Assembly: GCF_900091845.1 (NCBI RefSeq)
Contig: NZ_FMCI01000168.1
Location: 17,873-81,872 of the forward strand
Source: Streptomyces sp. SolWspMP-5a-2
GTDB lineage: Bacteria > Actinomycetota > Actinomycetes > Streptomycetales > Streptomycetaceae
Direction: 5' to 3'
DNA: 64,000 bases
The notes under the pieces were generated by a model. The model was given only the letters and a program-made list of their open reading frames with translations, had not been told where the DNA came from and searched no databases. A program made the position numbers and the translations under genes. Below are positions 26,149 to 44,909 of the stretch, piece by piece. Numbering within the stretch: position 1 is the first letter of the stretch; each line of letters starts with the position of its first letter.

Positions 26149-27632
26149 TGTGGCTGACCCAGCTGCTCGAACGCAACCGCCAGTGCTTCCCGGAGCGGAC
26201 CGCGCTGGTCGACGAGGAACGCAGCGTCACCTGGGCCGAGTTCCATGACCGTACGGCCGAACTCGCGCGCGGTCTGGCGGAGTCGGGGATCGAGCACGGT
26301 GACCGGGTCGCCGTGCTGTCCAAGGACCGGATCGAGGTCCTGGAGAGCTACTTCGCGCTCGCCCGGCTCGGCGCGCTGTTCGTGCCCCTGAACCACAGCC
26401 TGACGGTTCCCGAGGTGGCCGGGATCGTCGAGCGGGTCGGCGCGGTCGCCGTCATCGGCGAGTCGGAGCTGCTCGACCGGCACACGACGCTCCCGGCGTC
26501 GGTGCGCATCCGACTGGCCCTCGACAAGCCCGGGTTCGAGGCGCTCGGCACGGTCGCGGCCGAGCGGGAGCTGCCCGCCGTGGCCGACACCGACCCGATC
26601 GCCGTGCTGCACACCTCGGCCACCACGGGGCAGGCCAAGGGCGTCACCGTCGACTCCGGCTCGTTCCGGGCCATCGCGCTCGGCTGGCTGGTCATGGCCC
26701 GCCCCACCGACGACATCGTCATGGTCAACTGCTGCCCGCTGTACCACGGCAGCATGGTCGTCTCCCTGACCTACCTGGCCGCCGGTGCCACGGTGGTGCT
26801 GACGCCGGGGTTCACCCCGCAGCGGGCCCTCGCCGCGGTGGAGGAGCACAGCGCCACGCACATGTGGCTGGTCCCGCAGATGCTGCGGTTCATGCTCCAG
26901 GCGAAGAGCTCGCACAGGACGGACCTGTCCTCGCTGCGGGAGATCCTCTACGGTGCCGCCCCGATGCCCCTCGACGTGTACGCGGAGGCGGTGGAGCGGC
27001 TCGGCTGCGGCTTCCGCCAGGTCTACGGCATGACGGAGGTCGGTGGTCCGTTCGTCACCCTCGGCCCCGACGAGCACCCCCTGCCCGGCGACGTCACCGC
27101 GCGCATCCCCTGCGGACGCGTGGTGCCCGGCATGTCCGCCCGCGCGGTGGACGGGGCCGGACGGGAACTGCCGCGCGGGGAGATCGGCGAGATGGTCGTG
27201 CGCGGGCCCGGCCTCATGCAGGGGTACTGGAACGATCCGGCGGCCACCGAGGAGATCCGCCTCGACGGCTGGGTCAGGACCGGTGACCTCGGCTTCATGG
27301 ACGAGGAGGGCCGCATCCACCTCGTGGACCGCAGCAAGGACCTCATCATCCGGGCCGGGCAGAACGTCTACCCCTCGGAGATCGAACGCGCCCTGATGGC
27401 CCATCCGGCCGTCCGTGACGCCGCGGTCGTCGGTATGCCCGACGCGGACTACGGCGAGGTGCCGCTGGCGTACGTCGTGCTGGAGAGCGGGACCGAGGCC
27501 GGGGCGCCCGAACTGCTGCGCCACACCTCGACGTTGCTCGCGCCCTACAAGCGGCCGCGGCGCATCGAGTTCATCGAGCAGGTGCCGCGCAACCCCGCCG
27601 GGAAGATCATCAAGAAGCTGCTGCGGGCCTGA
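26148..27632 (+). CDS. antF: AntF, anthranilate-activating acyl-AMP ligase
   Basis: 494 residues (ATG 26148; GTG 26145 also possible). Complete adenylate-forming enzyme: HTSATTGQAKGVT P-loop, VYGMTEVGGP, WVRTGDLGFMDEEG, DLIIRAGQNVYPSEIE and the catalytic lysine in NPAGKIIKK. It activates anthranilate and loads AntG, starting assembly of the salicyl head. Cluster position and pairing with antG make the assignment firm. A 31-bp perfect inverted repeat begins seven bases after its stop. Confidence 0.95.
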   Translation: MWLTQLLERNRQCFPERTALVDEERSVTWAEFHDRTAELARGLAESGIEHGDRVAVLSKDRIEVLESYFALARLGALFVPLNHSLTVPEVAGIVERVGAVAVIGESELLDRHTTLPASVRIRLALDKPGFEALGTVAAERELPAVADTDPIAVLHTSATTGQAKGVTVDSGSFRAIALGWLVMARPTDDIVMVNCCPLYHGSMVVSLTYLAAGATVVLTPGFTPQRALAAVEEHSATHMWLVPQMLRFMLQAKSSHRTDLSSLREILYGAAPMPLDVYAEAVERLGCGFRQVYGMTEVGGPFVTLGPDEHPLPGDVTARIPCGRVVPGMSARAVDGAGRELPRGEIGEMVVRGPGLMQGYWNDPAATEEIRLDGWVRTGDLGFMDEEGRIHLVDRSKDLIIRAGQNVYPSEIERALMAHPAVRDAAVVGMPDADYGEVPLAYVVLESGTEAGAPELLRHTSTLLAPYKRPRRIEFIEQVPRNPAGKIIKKLLRA

Positions 27633-27636
27633 GGCC

Positions 27637-28335
27637 GTGGCCGCGTACACGGGTCCGGGTGGGCCGTCGCCGTCGACGGCCCACCCGGACCCGTGTACGC
27701 GGCCCCAGCTCCTCGCGCGGCTCGACCGGCTGCGGCCCCTGTGCGCCGCTGCCGGGCTCGGTCTCGGTGTCGCCCTCACCGCGGACCCGCTGGCGGTCCC
27801 CGCGGGACCCGCCGAGGAGACGGCCGCGGCGGAGATGCCGGCGCACCGGCGCCGCGAGTTCCTGGCGGGCCGGCTGGCCGCCCGGCGTGCGCTGCGCGCG
27901 GTGGGGCTCGACTGCGGCGAGATTCCGCGGGCGGGCCGCCTGCCGCTGTTCCCGCCCGGGAGGGCGGCGTCGATCTCGCACAGCGCGGGCGTCGCGGTCG
28001 CCGTGGCCCGCGCGCCGGGCCGGGGCACCCCGCTCGGCTGCGACCTGGAGCTGCGTCCGCTGCCCGACGGCGCGGCGCGGCTGGTGCTCCGCGCGGACGA
28101 GGGGGAGCTGCTGCGGGGCGGCGGGTGGCCGGTGACGGCGCTGTTCTCGGCCAAGGAGGCCGCGTGGAAGGCGCTGTCCGGCTCCGGCGGGACGGGGGCG
28201 AGGAGCCTGCGTGACCTGCGGGCCGAGTCGTGCGGCGACGCCCTGCGCGTCGCGCTGCGCACGGCCCCGCACCGTGCCGTGCGGGTGTGCGTGATCCCGG
28301 TCGGGCCGGGCGTCTTCAGCTGCGTGCTGGAGTGA
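27637..28335 (+). CDS. antQ: AntQ, Sfp-type phosphopantetheinyl transferase
   Basis: 232 residues from the GTG at 27637. It converts apo carrier proteins (AntG, AntC, AntD) to holo form using CoA. Family motifs: EFLAGRLAARRAL, SISHSAGVAVAV, GCDLELRP (Mg ligands) and FSAKEAAWKAL. The GTG sits at the edge of a 66-base perfect hairpin that also encodes the first 22 residues; this start has no visible ribosome site, and the conserved part begins only after about residue 60. Translation may be coupled to antF, or start further in. antQ is optional among antimycin clusters; with antP it defines the long form. Confidence 0.9.
   Translation: MAAYTGPGGPSPSTAHPDPCTRPQLLARLDRLRPLCAAAGLGLGVALTADPLAVPAGPAEETAAAEMPAHRRREFLAGRLAARRALRAVGLDCGEIPRAGRLPLFPPGRAASISHSAGVAVAVARAPGRGTPLGCDLELRPLPDGAARLVLRADEGELLRGGGWPVTALFSAKEAAWKALSGSGGTGARSLRDLRAESCGDALRVALRTAPHRAVRVCVIPVGPGVFSCVLE
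27639..27704. repeat. Perfect 31-bp inverted repeat at the antF/antQ junction
   Basis: Arms 27639-27669 and 27674-27704 are exactly complementary over 31 bases, with the 4-base loop CCGT. The hairpin starts seven bases after the antF stop and overlaps the likely antQ start. It could end antGF transcription, act as an RNA switch for antQ, or mark a recombination junction. There is no T tract. Confidence 0.95.
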
Positions 28336-28368
28336 TCGCGGCCGCCACCCGGCGCCGCGGGGGTGGCC

Positions 28369-28395
28369 GGAGGGGGCGCGGCTGACGCCCCCTCC
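28369..28395. terminator. Bidirectional hairpin between antQ and antE
   Basis: 10-base perfect arms (GGAGGGGGCG / CGCCCCCTCC) around a 7-base loop, between the convergent ends of antGFQ and antCDE. A likely shared terminator. Confidence 0.65.
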
Positions 28396-28436
28396 CGCCG
28401 GTCACCGTGCGGGTGCGGACGGCGCACCCGTGCCGG

Positions 28437-29663
28437 TCACCGCGCCCCGACCAGCACCGCCATGTTCCCCGCCGGATGCCGGTTCTCGTGGATGAGCTGG
28501 TGGGCCAGGCCGATCTCGTCGAAGGCGAACGTGCGGGACAGGCACGGGTCGACGACGCCCTGGTCGATGAGGCGGGTGATCTCGCGGGCCTCGCGGGCGC
28601 TCGCGACGTGGGAGCCCTGCAGGCGCTTCTGCCGCATCCACAGGAAGCGCAGGTCCACGTCGCCGTTGTAGCCGGTGGTGCCGCCGCAGATGACGACCAT
28701 GCCCCCGTTGTCGCACATGTACATGGACGTGGGGACGGTGTCGGCGCCCGAGTGTTCGAGGACGATGCGCGGGGCCCGGCGCTCGCCGAGCACCTCCCAG
28801 AAGCGTCGCCCGAACGCGCGCGCCCCCTTCAGCCAGCGGCCCATCGCCTCCTCGTCGGAGGTGTCGGGGAGGCGGCCCCAGTGGTCGAACTCGCGTCGGT
28901 CGATCCAGCCCTTGGCGCCGAGCCGCACGCAGTACTCGCCGCGCTCCTCGCTGGAGACGACCGCGACCGGGATGCCGCCGACGTGCTTCACGAGCTGGAT
29001 GGCGATGCAGCCGAGGCCGCCCGCGCCGCCCCAGATCAGCACGGGGTCGCCGGGCCTGACCGTGTGCGGGTCCCAGCCGAAGAGCTGCCGGTAGGCGGTC
29101 GCTGCGGTGGCCATGTAGCAGGCGGACGCGGCCCAGGACAGGGCCTTCGGCTTGGGGTGCAGCATGTAGTCGTCGACGACCGCGAACTGCGCGAAGGAGC
29201 CGAAGTTCTCCTCGTACCCCCACACACGCTGCGAGGTGGAGAACGCGGGGTCGGCGCCGAGGCGGATGTCCTCGGCGGCCTCGTCCCAGCGGCTGGCGAG
29301 GACGACGACCTCGTCGCCGAGGCGCACGCTCCGGACGTCCTCGCCGACGGCCCACACCACGCCCGACAGGTCGGAGCCGCCGATGTGGAAGTCCTCGGTG
29401 GCCCCCGCCTTCTGGCGTGCGGCGATGACGTCGAGCGGTTCGCCGAGCGCCGCCCACACGTTGTTGTAGTTGACGCCGGCCGCCATCACCTTGACGAGCA
29501 CCTGTCCGCGGCCGACGTGCGGGACGTCGACGACCTCGGTGCGGAAGGCGTCGACGGGCTGCCCGTAGCGCTCCTGGCGGATGAGGGAGGCGTACATCTG
29601 CTTGGGCGCGGTGCCGAGCGGCGGGGCGTCGCCGAGTTCGTACAGGTTCTGGGTCGCGTGCAC
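28437..29663 (-). CDS. antE: AntE, crotonyl-CoA carboxylase/reductase
   Basis: 408 residues from a GTG start, an MDR-fold enzyme. It reduces and carboxylates 2-enoyl-CoAs with NADPH and CO2 to alkylmalonyl-CoA extender units for the AntD AT. GVNYNNVW, GYEENFGSFAQF, GGAGGLGCIA (NADPH site) and LQGSHVASA contain the positions known from CCR structures to hold CO2. The variable alkyl group at antimycin C-7 comes from this enzyme's loose substrate choice. Follows antD by 53 bases; that gap contains G9 and G7 runs (plus strand), possibly prone to slippage. Confidence 0.96.
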   Translation of the reverse strand: MHATQNLYELGDAPPLGTAPKQMYASLIRQERYGQPVDAFRTEVVDVPHVGRGQVLVKVMAAGVNYNNVWAALGEPLDVIAARQKAGATEDFHIGGSDLSGVVWAVGEDVRSVRLGDEVVVLASRWDEAAEDIRLGADPAFSTSQRVWGYEENFGSFAQFAVVDDYMLHPKPKALSWAASACYMATAATAYRQLFGWDPHTVRPGDPVLIWGGAGGLGCIAIQLVKHVGGIPVAVVSSEERGEYCVRLGAKGWIDRREFDHWGRLPDTSDEEAMGRWLKGARAFGRRFWEVLGERRAPRIVLEHSGADTVPTSMYMCDNGGMVVICGGTTGYNGDVDLRFLWMRQKRLQGSHVASAREAREITRLIDQGVVDPCLSRTFAFDEIGLAHQLIHENRHPAGNMAVLVGAR

Positions 29664-29716
29664 AGGAGGCCCTTCGTGACGGGTGCGGGTGGCGGGGGGG
29701 GGAGGAAGCGGGGGGG

Positions 29717-32700
29717 TCAGGCGGTGCCGTCCGGCCGCAGCGCCTTGGCGACGGCGGCGCCGATCCGGGCGATGGGGTCGGGCTCGGTCATCTCGTAGTG
29801 GCCGCAGGGCACCCGGTGGTCGTGGAGGGCGCCGTCGACGTGGGGGCGCCAGGCGTCGGCCTTGCCCGGCATGACCGCGAGGTCCCCGGCCCCGTCCGTC
29901 TCCTCCTCAGCGCTGAAGAACAGCACGTCCCCCCGGTAGACGCCCGGGGCGAACTGCGGAGCGAGGCGCAGGTTGTTGCGCATGACCTCGGCGATGGCGG
30001 CGGCCTCGGCGCGGGTCACGGGGGAGGTCGCCCGGTCGGCCGTGACCGCCGCGTCGATGCGGTCGAGTACGGCGTCGACGTCGCGCGGGTCCGCGCCCTG
30101 CCCGGCGGGCAGCCCCGCCACCCTCGTCAGGAGGGCCGCCACCTGCCGTTCCGCGGCGTCCGGGTCGTGGGCGGTGCCGTGCGGCTGGGGCGCGTCGAGC
30201 ATCGCGAGCAGCTCCACCCGCTCCCCCTGCTCCTGCAGCGCGCAGGCCATCGCGTGGGCGACGAAACCGCCGTAGGACCAGCCGAGCAGCCGGTACGGGC
30301 CCGCCGGCTGCACCTCCCGGACGAGGCCGACGTAGTGGGCGACCATGGCCGCGGCGTCCGGCGCCGGTGGGCGGGTGCCGTCGAGCCCGGCGGCCTGGAT
30401 GCCGTACACGGGCTGCTCGCCGCCCAGGTGCGGCAGCAGTCCCGTGTAGCGCCAGGAGACGCCCGCGCCGGGGTGGACGCAGAACAGCGGCGCGGCGCTT
30501 CCCTCCGGGCGCAGCGGCAGGAGCGGACCCAGCGCGGCCGACCCGGGGGGCGCGGAGTCGGCGCCGGTGTCCTCTGCGGTCGCGAGGACACCGGCCACCG
30601 TGGGCGCGGCGAGCAGGGTCGCGGCGGGCACGTCGAGGACCCCGGCACTGCGGAGCCGTCCGGCGAGGAGGACGGCGCGCATCGAGTCGCCGCCGAGGTC
30701 GAAGAAGTTGTCGTTGACGCCGATCCCGCCGATGCCGAGGGTCTCCTCCCAGAGCCGGGTCACGGCTTCCTCGCGGTCGGTGCGCGGCGGCACGTGTCCG
30801 GTCGTCAGGCGGGGGCGCGGTGCCAGACCCGTGCCCGGCGCCGCCGCGGCGGAGCTGTCCGCGGCGTCGGGATCCGTCCGGGCGCCGGGGGCGTCGATCC
30901 AGTGGCGGTGCCGTTCGAAGGCGTACGGGGGCAGGGGGACGCGCCCGGGGGTGCCCGGGACCGGGGGCAGCGCGCTCTCCACGCCCGCGCTCCACAGGCG
31001 GCCGAGCGCCTCCGTGAGGACGAAGTCGTCCGGGGCGTCGGCCTTGGCGTGGCGCATCGTCGTCACCGTGACCGGGGTGTGCTCGGCGAGCTGGGCGGCG
31101 GCGAGCTTGGTCATGGTGTCGCCGGGGCCGATCTCCACGAGGACCGGGGCCATGCGCTCCCACAGGGACGTGACGCCGTCGGTGAAGCGGACGGTGCGGC
31201 GCGTGTGGTCGAGCCAGTGCTCGACCGAGGTGGCCTGTGCGTCGGTGACCCAGGTGCCGGTGACGTTGGTGACGTACGGGATGCGCGGCGGGCGCAGGGT
31301 GAGGGTGCGCAGGTGGCTCTCGAACGTGCCGAGGACCGGGTCCAGGACGTGGGAGTGGGCCGCGGCGGGGATGCGCAGCCGCCGGAACGGGAGGTCCCTG
31401 CGCGCCAGTTCGGCCTCGAAGCGGGCGACCGCGTCGGCGTGCCCGGCGACGGTGCAGGCGGCGGGCCCGTTGACCGCGGCGAGGGACAGGTCGTCGTCGA
31501 GGAGCGGCAGCAGTTCCTCGGCGGGTGCCGCGACGCCGACCGTCGCCCCGCCCGCCGAGGCGATGAGCCGGACCCGCTCGGTGACCAGGGGCAGCATGGC
31601 GTCGAGGTCCATGACCCCGGCGAGGCAGGCGGCGGTGTACTCGCCGAGGGAGTGCCCGATGAGCGCGTCCGGGCGGACCCCGGCCTCCATGAGGGTGCGG
31701 GCGAGCGCGTACTCGGTCGCCACTAGGCCCGCGAACAGGGCGGTGCCGTCGGGCTCCGGGTCGTCGAACAGGGTGGTGCGCAGGTCGGCGTCGAGGACGG
31801 GCCGCAGGATGCGCGCGCACTCGTCGACGATGTCGCGGTAGACGGCGTGGCCGCGGTACAGCTCCGCGCCCATGCCGGGGTACTGGGTGCCGCCGCCCGG
31901 CAGCAGGAAGGCCACCCGGGCGGGTTCACCGGTCAGGGCGGGGGTGGCGGGCGCGGCGGTGCGCAGCGCGGCCAGCGCCTCGTCGCGGGAGGCCGCGGTC
32001 ACGGTGAGGCGGTGGGGCAGCGCGGGCCGCTGTGTGCGCAGGGAGTGGGCGACGTCGTCCAGGCGCAGGCCGGGGTGGCGGTCGAGGTGGCGGGCGAGGG
32101 CGTCGGCCTGGCCCCGCAGCGCGCCCGTGGTCCGCGCCGACAGCGGGAGGACCAGTCGGTGGCCGTCCTCGGGGGCCCGGGGCGCGGCGGGCGCGGCGGG
32201 CGGTGCTTCCTCCAGGACGACGTGCGCGTTGGTGCCGCCGATGCCGAAGGCGCTGACGGCGGCCCTGCGCGGCTGGTCCCCGGCCGCCCAGTCCTCCAGG
32301 GCGGTGGGCACCCAGAACGGCCCGGCGGCGAAGTCGATCAGCGGGTTGGCCTCGTCGAAGTGCAGGTTCGGCGGTATCTGCCGGTGTTCCAGGGCCAGTA
32401 CGGCCTTGATCAGCCCGGCGATGCCGGCGGCGGCCCCGAGGTGGCCGATGTTGGTCTTCACCGAGCCCAGGGCGCAGAACCCGGTGTCGTCCGTGCTCTG
32501 CCGGAACGCCTCGGTCAGCGCGGACACCTCGATGGGGTCGCCGAGTTTGGTGGCGGTGCCGTGCGCCTCGACGAGACCGATGCTGCCCGCGTCGACCATC
32601 GCCTGCGCCTGGGCGGCGAGGATCACCTCGGTCTGCCCGGCCGAACTGGGCGCGCTGAAGCCGACCTTGCGGCGTCCGTCGTTGTTGACGGCGCTGCCCC

Positions 32701-33545
32701 GGATGACGGCCCGGACGCGGTCGCCGTCGGCGAGGGCGTCCTCCAGGCGCTTGAGGACGACCGCCCCCACGCCGTCGCCCGAGGAGGTGCCGGCCGCGTC
32801 GGCGGCGAAGGCGCGGCAGTGGCCGTCGGGCGAGAAGGGGCCGTCGGGCACGTGCCGGTAGCCGAGCCGCGCCGAAGGGTTGAGGGAGACGGCGGCGGCG
32901 AGCGCTGTGTCGCACCGGTAGTCGAGGAGTTCCTGGCAGGCGGTGTGCACGGCGACGAGCGCGGTCGAGCAGGCCGTCTGGAGGGAGACGCTGGGCCCGG
33001 TGAGCCCCAGCTCGTAGGAGAGGCGGGTGGCGAGGGTGCCGAGGGAGTTCGCGGTGGCCGCGTGCACGAGCGCCACCGATCCGGGCTGCCCGGCGAAGCG
33101 CGGGTGGACGTGGCCCGGGTAGTAGCGGCTGTCGCCGCTGCCCGCGTACACGCCGACCGTGCCGACCGCCTCCGCGGCGCCGGGGCCGAGGCATCCGGCG
33201 TTCTCCAGTGCCTGGTAGGCCGTCTCCAGGAGCAGCCGCTGCTGCGGATCGACGACGGCGGCCTCGGCGGGGCTGTAGCCGAAGAACCCGGAGTCGAACC
33301 GGTCGATGCCCTCGACGACCGACGCCATGCGGATCAGGGAGGGGTCGTCGAGGTCGGCCGGGTCGCCGCCCGCGGCGAGGAACTCCTCGTCCGTGACGGG
33401 CCGTACCGACTCGCGGCCCGCCGCCAGGTTGTCCCAGAAGGCGTCCAGGTCGTCGGCGCCGGGGAAGCGTCCCGCCATGCCGATGACGGCGATGGCGGGC
33501 GCCTCCTCGTCGTAGCCGTCCTGTCCCTCCTGCGGGACGGGGGTC

Positions 33546-33553
<8 letters not shown>
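29717..33553 (-). CDS. antD: AntD, PKS module KS-AT-ACP-TE
   Basis: 1278 residues. KS about 20-450 with the active Cys in TACSTAL (near 196), His in EAHGTATK (near 332) and NIGHLG (near 370). AT about 540-840 with GHSLGEY (Ser near 635); the specificity motif reads AAHS rather than HAFH or YASH, in keeping with acceptance of varied alkylmalonyl units. ACP site GGDSMRAV near 955. Thioesterase about 1010-1275 with GWSYGG (Ser near 1091). It adds the alkylmalonyl unit and closes the nine-membered dilactone. No KR is present; AntM supplies that step. ATG overlaps the antC stop by 8 bases. Confidence 0.96.
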
Positions 33554-42356
<8,803 letters not shown>

Positions 42357-42829
42357 GGCACATCCCTCACGCGGCAAGCCGTGATCACACGGTTCGGGGA
42401 ACATCCGGCCTGGTCGGAAGGGGATCGCCGGTCCGACCGTACCGGCCGGCGCACGGAGGGGGAGGGCCGCACGCCGAGGGCTCGAAGGTCCGGCTCATGC
42501 ACTCCACCACCGGTTCTGACGGTTCATAACGCTGATTCATCGGCCACGCCGCGGTCAAGCCGGACCCACCCGCAGGCAGCGACTTCAGTGAATTCCCTAA
42601 AGTGAGGCGCACCGGCGTGTGGGGATGCCTGTCGCCGGGCAGCCGTGTGGGAAATTACGCGATGCGCGAACCGAAAAATCCTGAGAGGTCGATGCGCCAC
42701 TCGCTGCTAATGCACAGTCACCGTTCGACTACCCAACCGGATCCCCGATTATGCGGTCGGCGCGGCGCATCCGACTTCCTATTCTTCTTTTTTGACCTTT
42801 TCCTCTAGAAAGCACGGACGCGGAAAACG
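42357..42829. promoter_or_regulatory. Divergent promoter region antC/antB
   Basis: 473 bases, clearly less G+C-rich than its surroundings near antB (T-rich run about 42780-42805). It drives antBA rightward and antCDE leftward, the operons known to be under a PAS-LuxR regulator (FscRI) in other producers. A matching palindrome is listed separately. No gene is supported. Confidence 0.7.
42585..42600. promoter_or_regulatory. Candidate PAS-LuxR (FscRI/PimM-type) binding site
   Basis: The 16-mer TCAGTGAATTCCCTAA agrees at 12 of 16 positions with the PimM-family consensus CTVGGGAWWTCCCBAG, including the WW core and the whole TCCCB half. It lies midway between antC and antB, where control by FscRI is established in other antimycin producers. 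The regulator gene itself is not in the window. Confidence 0.5.
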
Positions 42830-44218
42830 ATGGACGAGATGATGACTGACGGGTCGGGCGGCCCGGAGCGTGCGCTGTGTCCCGCCGAGGCGCTGTACGT
42901 GGGCCAGCGGAGCAGAGCGGTGCTCTCCTGCGCCCTGCGCGGGAACATCGACACGCAGGCCCTGTCGGCCGCGTTCGACGCCATCACGGCCGCGCACCCG
43001 ACGCTGCGCTCACGGATCGCGCCCGGCGGTCCGTCGGGGTACGTGCTGCGGCTGCTCACCGAGGAGGAGCGGCCCCGCCTGCTCACGCGCACCGGGGACC
43101 TCACGGACGCCTACGCGGCGGAGCTGAACGCCCCGCTGCCGGTCGGCGGCCCGCTGACCCGCGCGGTGCTGGTCAGCGGACCGGAAGGGGACGACCACCT
43201 GTTCGTCCTGGTGGTGGACCACACGATCACGGACGGACACAGCAGCATCACGCTGCACAACAGCATCTGGGACAGCTACCGGAACCTGGTGTCGGGGGGA
43301 GACCGGGCGGCGGACTCCACGCGGGAGGGCGAGGACACGGCGTGGCCCCGCCCCGTGAGCGAGTTGCTGCCGCACGCCGACGAGGCGGACACGGCCAAGT
43401 ACCTCGAACAGCGCGTCGAGCGGGCGGCGGCCCGTCAGGTGAGCCTCGTCCCGTACGACGTACCGCGGCCGACGGCCGAACAGCCCGCTGCCGAAGGCCA
43501 CATCGAGGCCCGCCGACTGGTGCTGAGCCTGGAGGAGACGGCCCTGCTCCGCCGGACGGCCCGCCGGGCGGGCGTCTCCGTGCACGGGCTGGTGAGCGCG
43601 GCGGTCGTGCGCGCGGCCGGCCTCCGCGTGCCCGGCGGCGACGACGCACCCCGCGTGTTGGGCTGCCTCTCCCCCGTGGACCTGCGGTCCCGGCTGACTC
43701 CGCCGCTGCCGGCCTCCGTCATGGTGGCCGCGGTGGCCACCCACCTGCAGACGGTGGAGATCTCCCCGGACACGGACGCGGACACGGACCCGCTGACGCT
43801 GGCGCGCACTCTGCACACCCGCCTCAAGGACGCGATCGACAACGGTGACCACGTGCAGGAGCTCCGGATCATGCCGGAGATCCCCCGTCACCCGACGCTC
43901 CAGCTGAGCACGGTGATCGTCACGAACATGGGCGTGGTCCCCGGCCCCCGCCTCCCCGACGACCTGCGCGCGACCGATGTCCGCCTCGTCCCGGCCCGCG
44001 AGAACTACTTCCCGCAGGCGGGCCGCAGCCCCGTGATGGCGTGCGTGGTCTCGTTCGAGGGCCGCCTGGCGGTCGAGTTCCCCCACTTCACGTCCTGCTT
44101 CAGCGCCTCGTTCATGGGGGCGTTCCGCGACGACGTCAGGGACAACCTGCTCGCCTTCACGGCGGACGCGGAACCGGAGACCGCGGCCGTGCCGACGAGC
44201 GGGGCCGGAGCGAGCTGA
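42830..44218 (+). CDS. antB: AntB, C-8 O-acyltransferase
   Basis: 462 residues. Condensation-domain/PapA5-like acyltransferase with the active-site HxxxDG in DHTITDGHSS near residue 125 and a second half resembling NRPS C domains. In the pathway it acylates the C-8 hydroxyl made by AntM, using various acyl-CoAs, which creates the antimycin family spread. First gene of antBA; preceded by an A/T-rich leader. The C-terminal 25 residues are low-complexity. Confidence 0.94.
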   Translation: MDEMMTDGSGGPERALCPAEALYVGQRSRAVLSCALRGNIDTQALSAAFDAITAAHPTLRSRIAPGGPSGYVLRLLTEEERPRLLTRTGDLTDAYAAELNAPLPVGGPLTRAVLVSGPEGDDHLFVLVVDHTITDGHSSITLHNSIWDSYRNLVSGGDRAADSTREGEDTAWPRPVSELLPHADEADTAKYLEQRVERAAARQVSLVPYDVPRPTAEQPAAEGHIEARRLVLSLEETALLRRTARRAGVSVHGLVSAAVVRAAGLRVPGGDDAPRVLGCLSPVDLRSRLTPPLPASVMVAAVATHLQTVEISPDTDADTDPLTLARTLHTRLKDAIDNGDHVQELRIMPEIPRHPTLQLSTVIVTNMGVVPGPRLPDDLRATDVRLVPARENYFPQAGRSPVMACVVSFEGRLAVEFPHFTSCFSASFMGAFRDDVRDNLLAFTADAEPETAAVPTSGAGAS

Positions 44219-44309
44219 CCCGCACCAGGCCGATCTGAAACCGCACCGGGCCGCATCCCGCTGCACCTCGCCACACCTGCCCCCGGCTTCCCTGAGGAGC
44301 TTCCGCGAA

Positions 44310-44828
44310 ATGAACACCGCCATCGACAGCCCCACTCTGCCGGCGCTCCTCAGGCGTGCCCAGGCGGGTGACGAGCGCGCCATGAACAGCCTGCTCGCCG
44401 ACATCGCCCCGTACGTCGCCCGCATCTGCCGGTCCATCACCCACGACGACGGGGCCGACGCCGCGCAGGAAGCGCTCCTGGCCATCTACCGCGGCCTGGG
44501 ATCGCTGCGCGAACCGGAGGCGTTCTACGGCTGGGTGCGCTCGGTGACGGTGCGCGAGGCGGTACGCACCTCGAAGCGGCGCGGCGCGGAGACGGCGTGC
44601 ACGCAGGTGGAGGTCGGCCGGACGACGAACCCCCTGGACGCCGTCCACATCACCGACGTCCTGGGCCGCCTGTCCGCCCCGCACCGCCAGATCCTCACCC
44701 TGCGCGTGTACGGCCTGAACGAGGAGGAGATGGCCGAGACCCTGTCGCTCCCGGTCGGCACGGTCCGCTCCCGCCTGCACCGGGCCCGGCGCCGCTTCCA
44801 GGAGGCGTGGCAGCCCTCGGCGGCGTGA
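44310..44828 (+). CDS. antA: AntA, orphan ECF sigma factor
   Basis: 172 residues with sigma-2 (LLADIAPYVARICRSI to EPEAFYGWVRSV) and sigma-4 (LGRLSAPHRQILTLRVYG, EEMAETLSLPVGTVRSRLHRARR) regions and no anti-sigma gene next to it. In antimycin producers sigma AntA directs transcription of antGF and antHIJKLMNO(P), the genes for the 3-formamidosalicylate unit. The protein ends in PSAA: a C-terminal Ala-Ala fits the reported ClpXP control of this orphan sigma. GAGGAG lies ten bases before the ATG. Cotranscribed with antB, 91 bases downstream. Confidence 0.95.
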   Translation: MNTAIDSPTLPALLRRAQAGDERAMNSLLADIAPYVARICRSITHDDGADAAQEALLAIYRGLGSLREPEAFYGWVRSVTVREAVRTSKRRGAETACTQVEVGRTTNPLDAVHITDVLGRLSAPHRQILTLRVYGLNEEEMAETLSLPVGTVRSRLHRARRRFQEAWQPSAA

Positions 44829-44909
44829 CGAGGCGGCGCGGGACGCCCCGGCTGCTCCGTGCGCGGGCCCCCGGCCGCCCGTGAGCGAGGGGCCGGTGCC
44901 GCGTCCCCG

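Noticed and set aside
29691..29715. Frameshift at the G runs near antE/antD
   Set aside because: The G9 and G7 runs are in the intergenic gap; both reading frames are intact.
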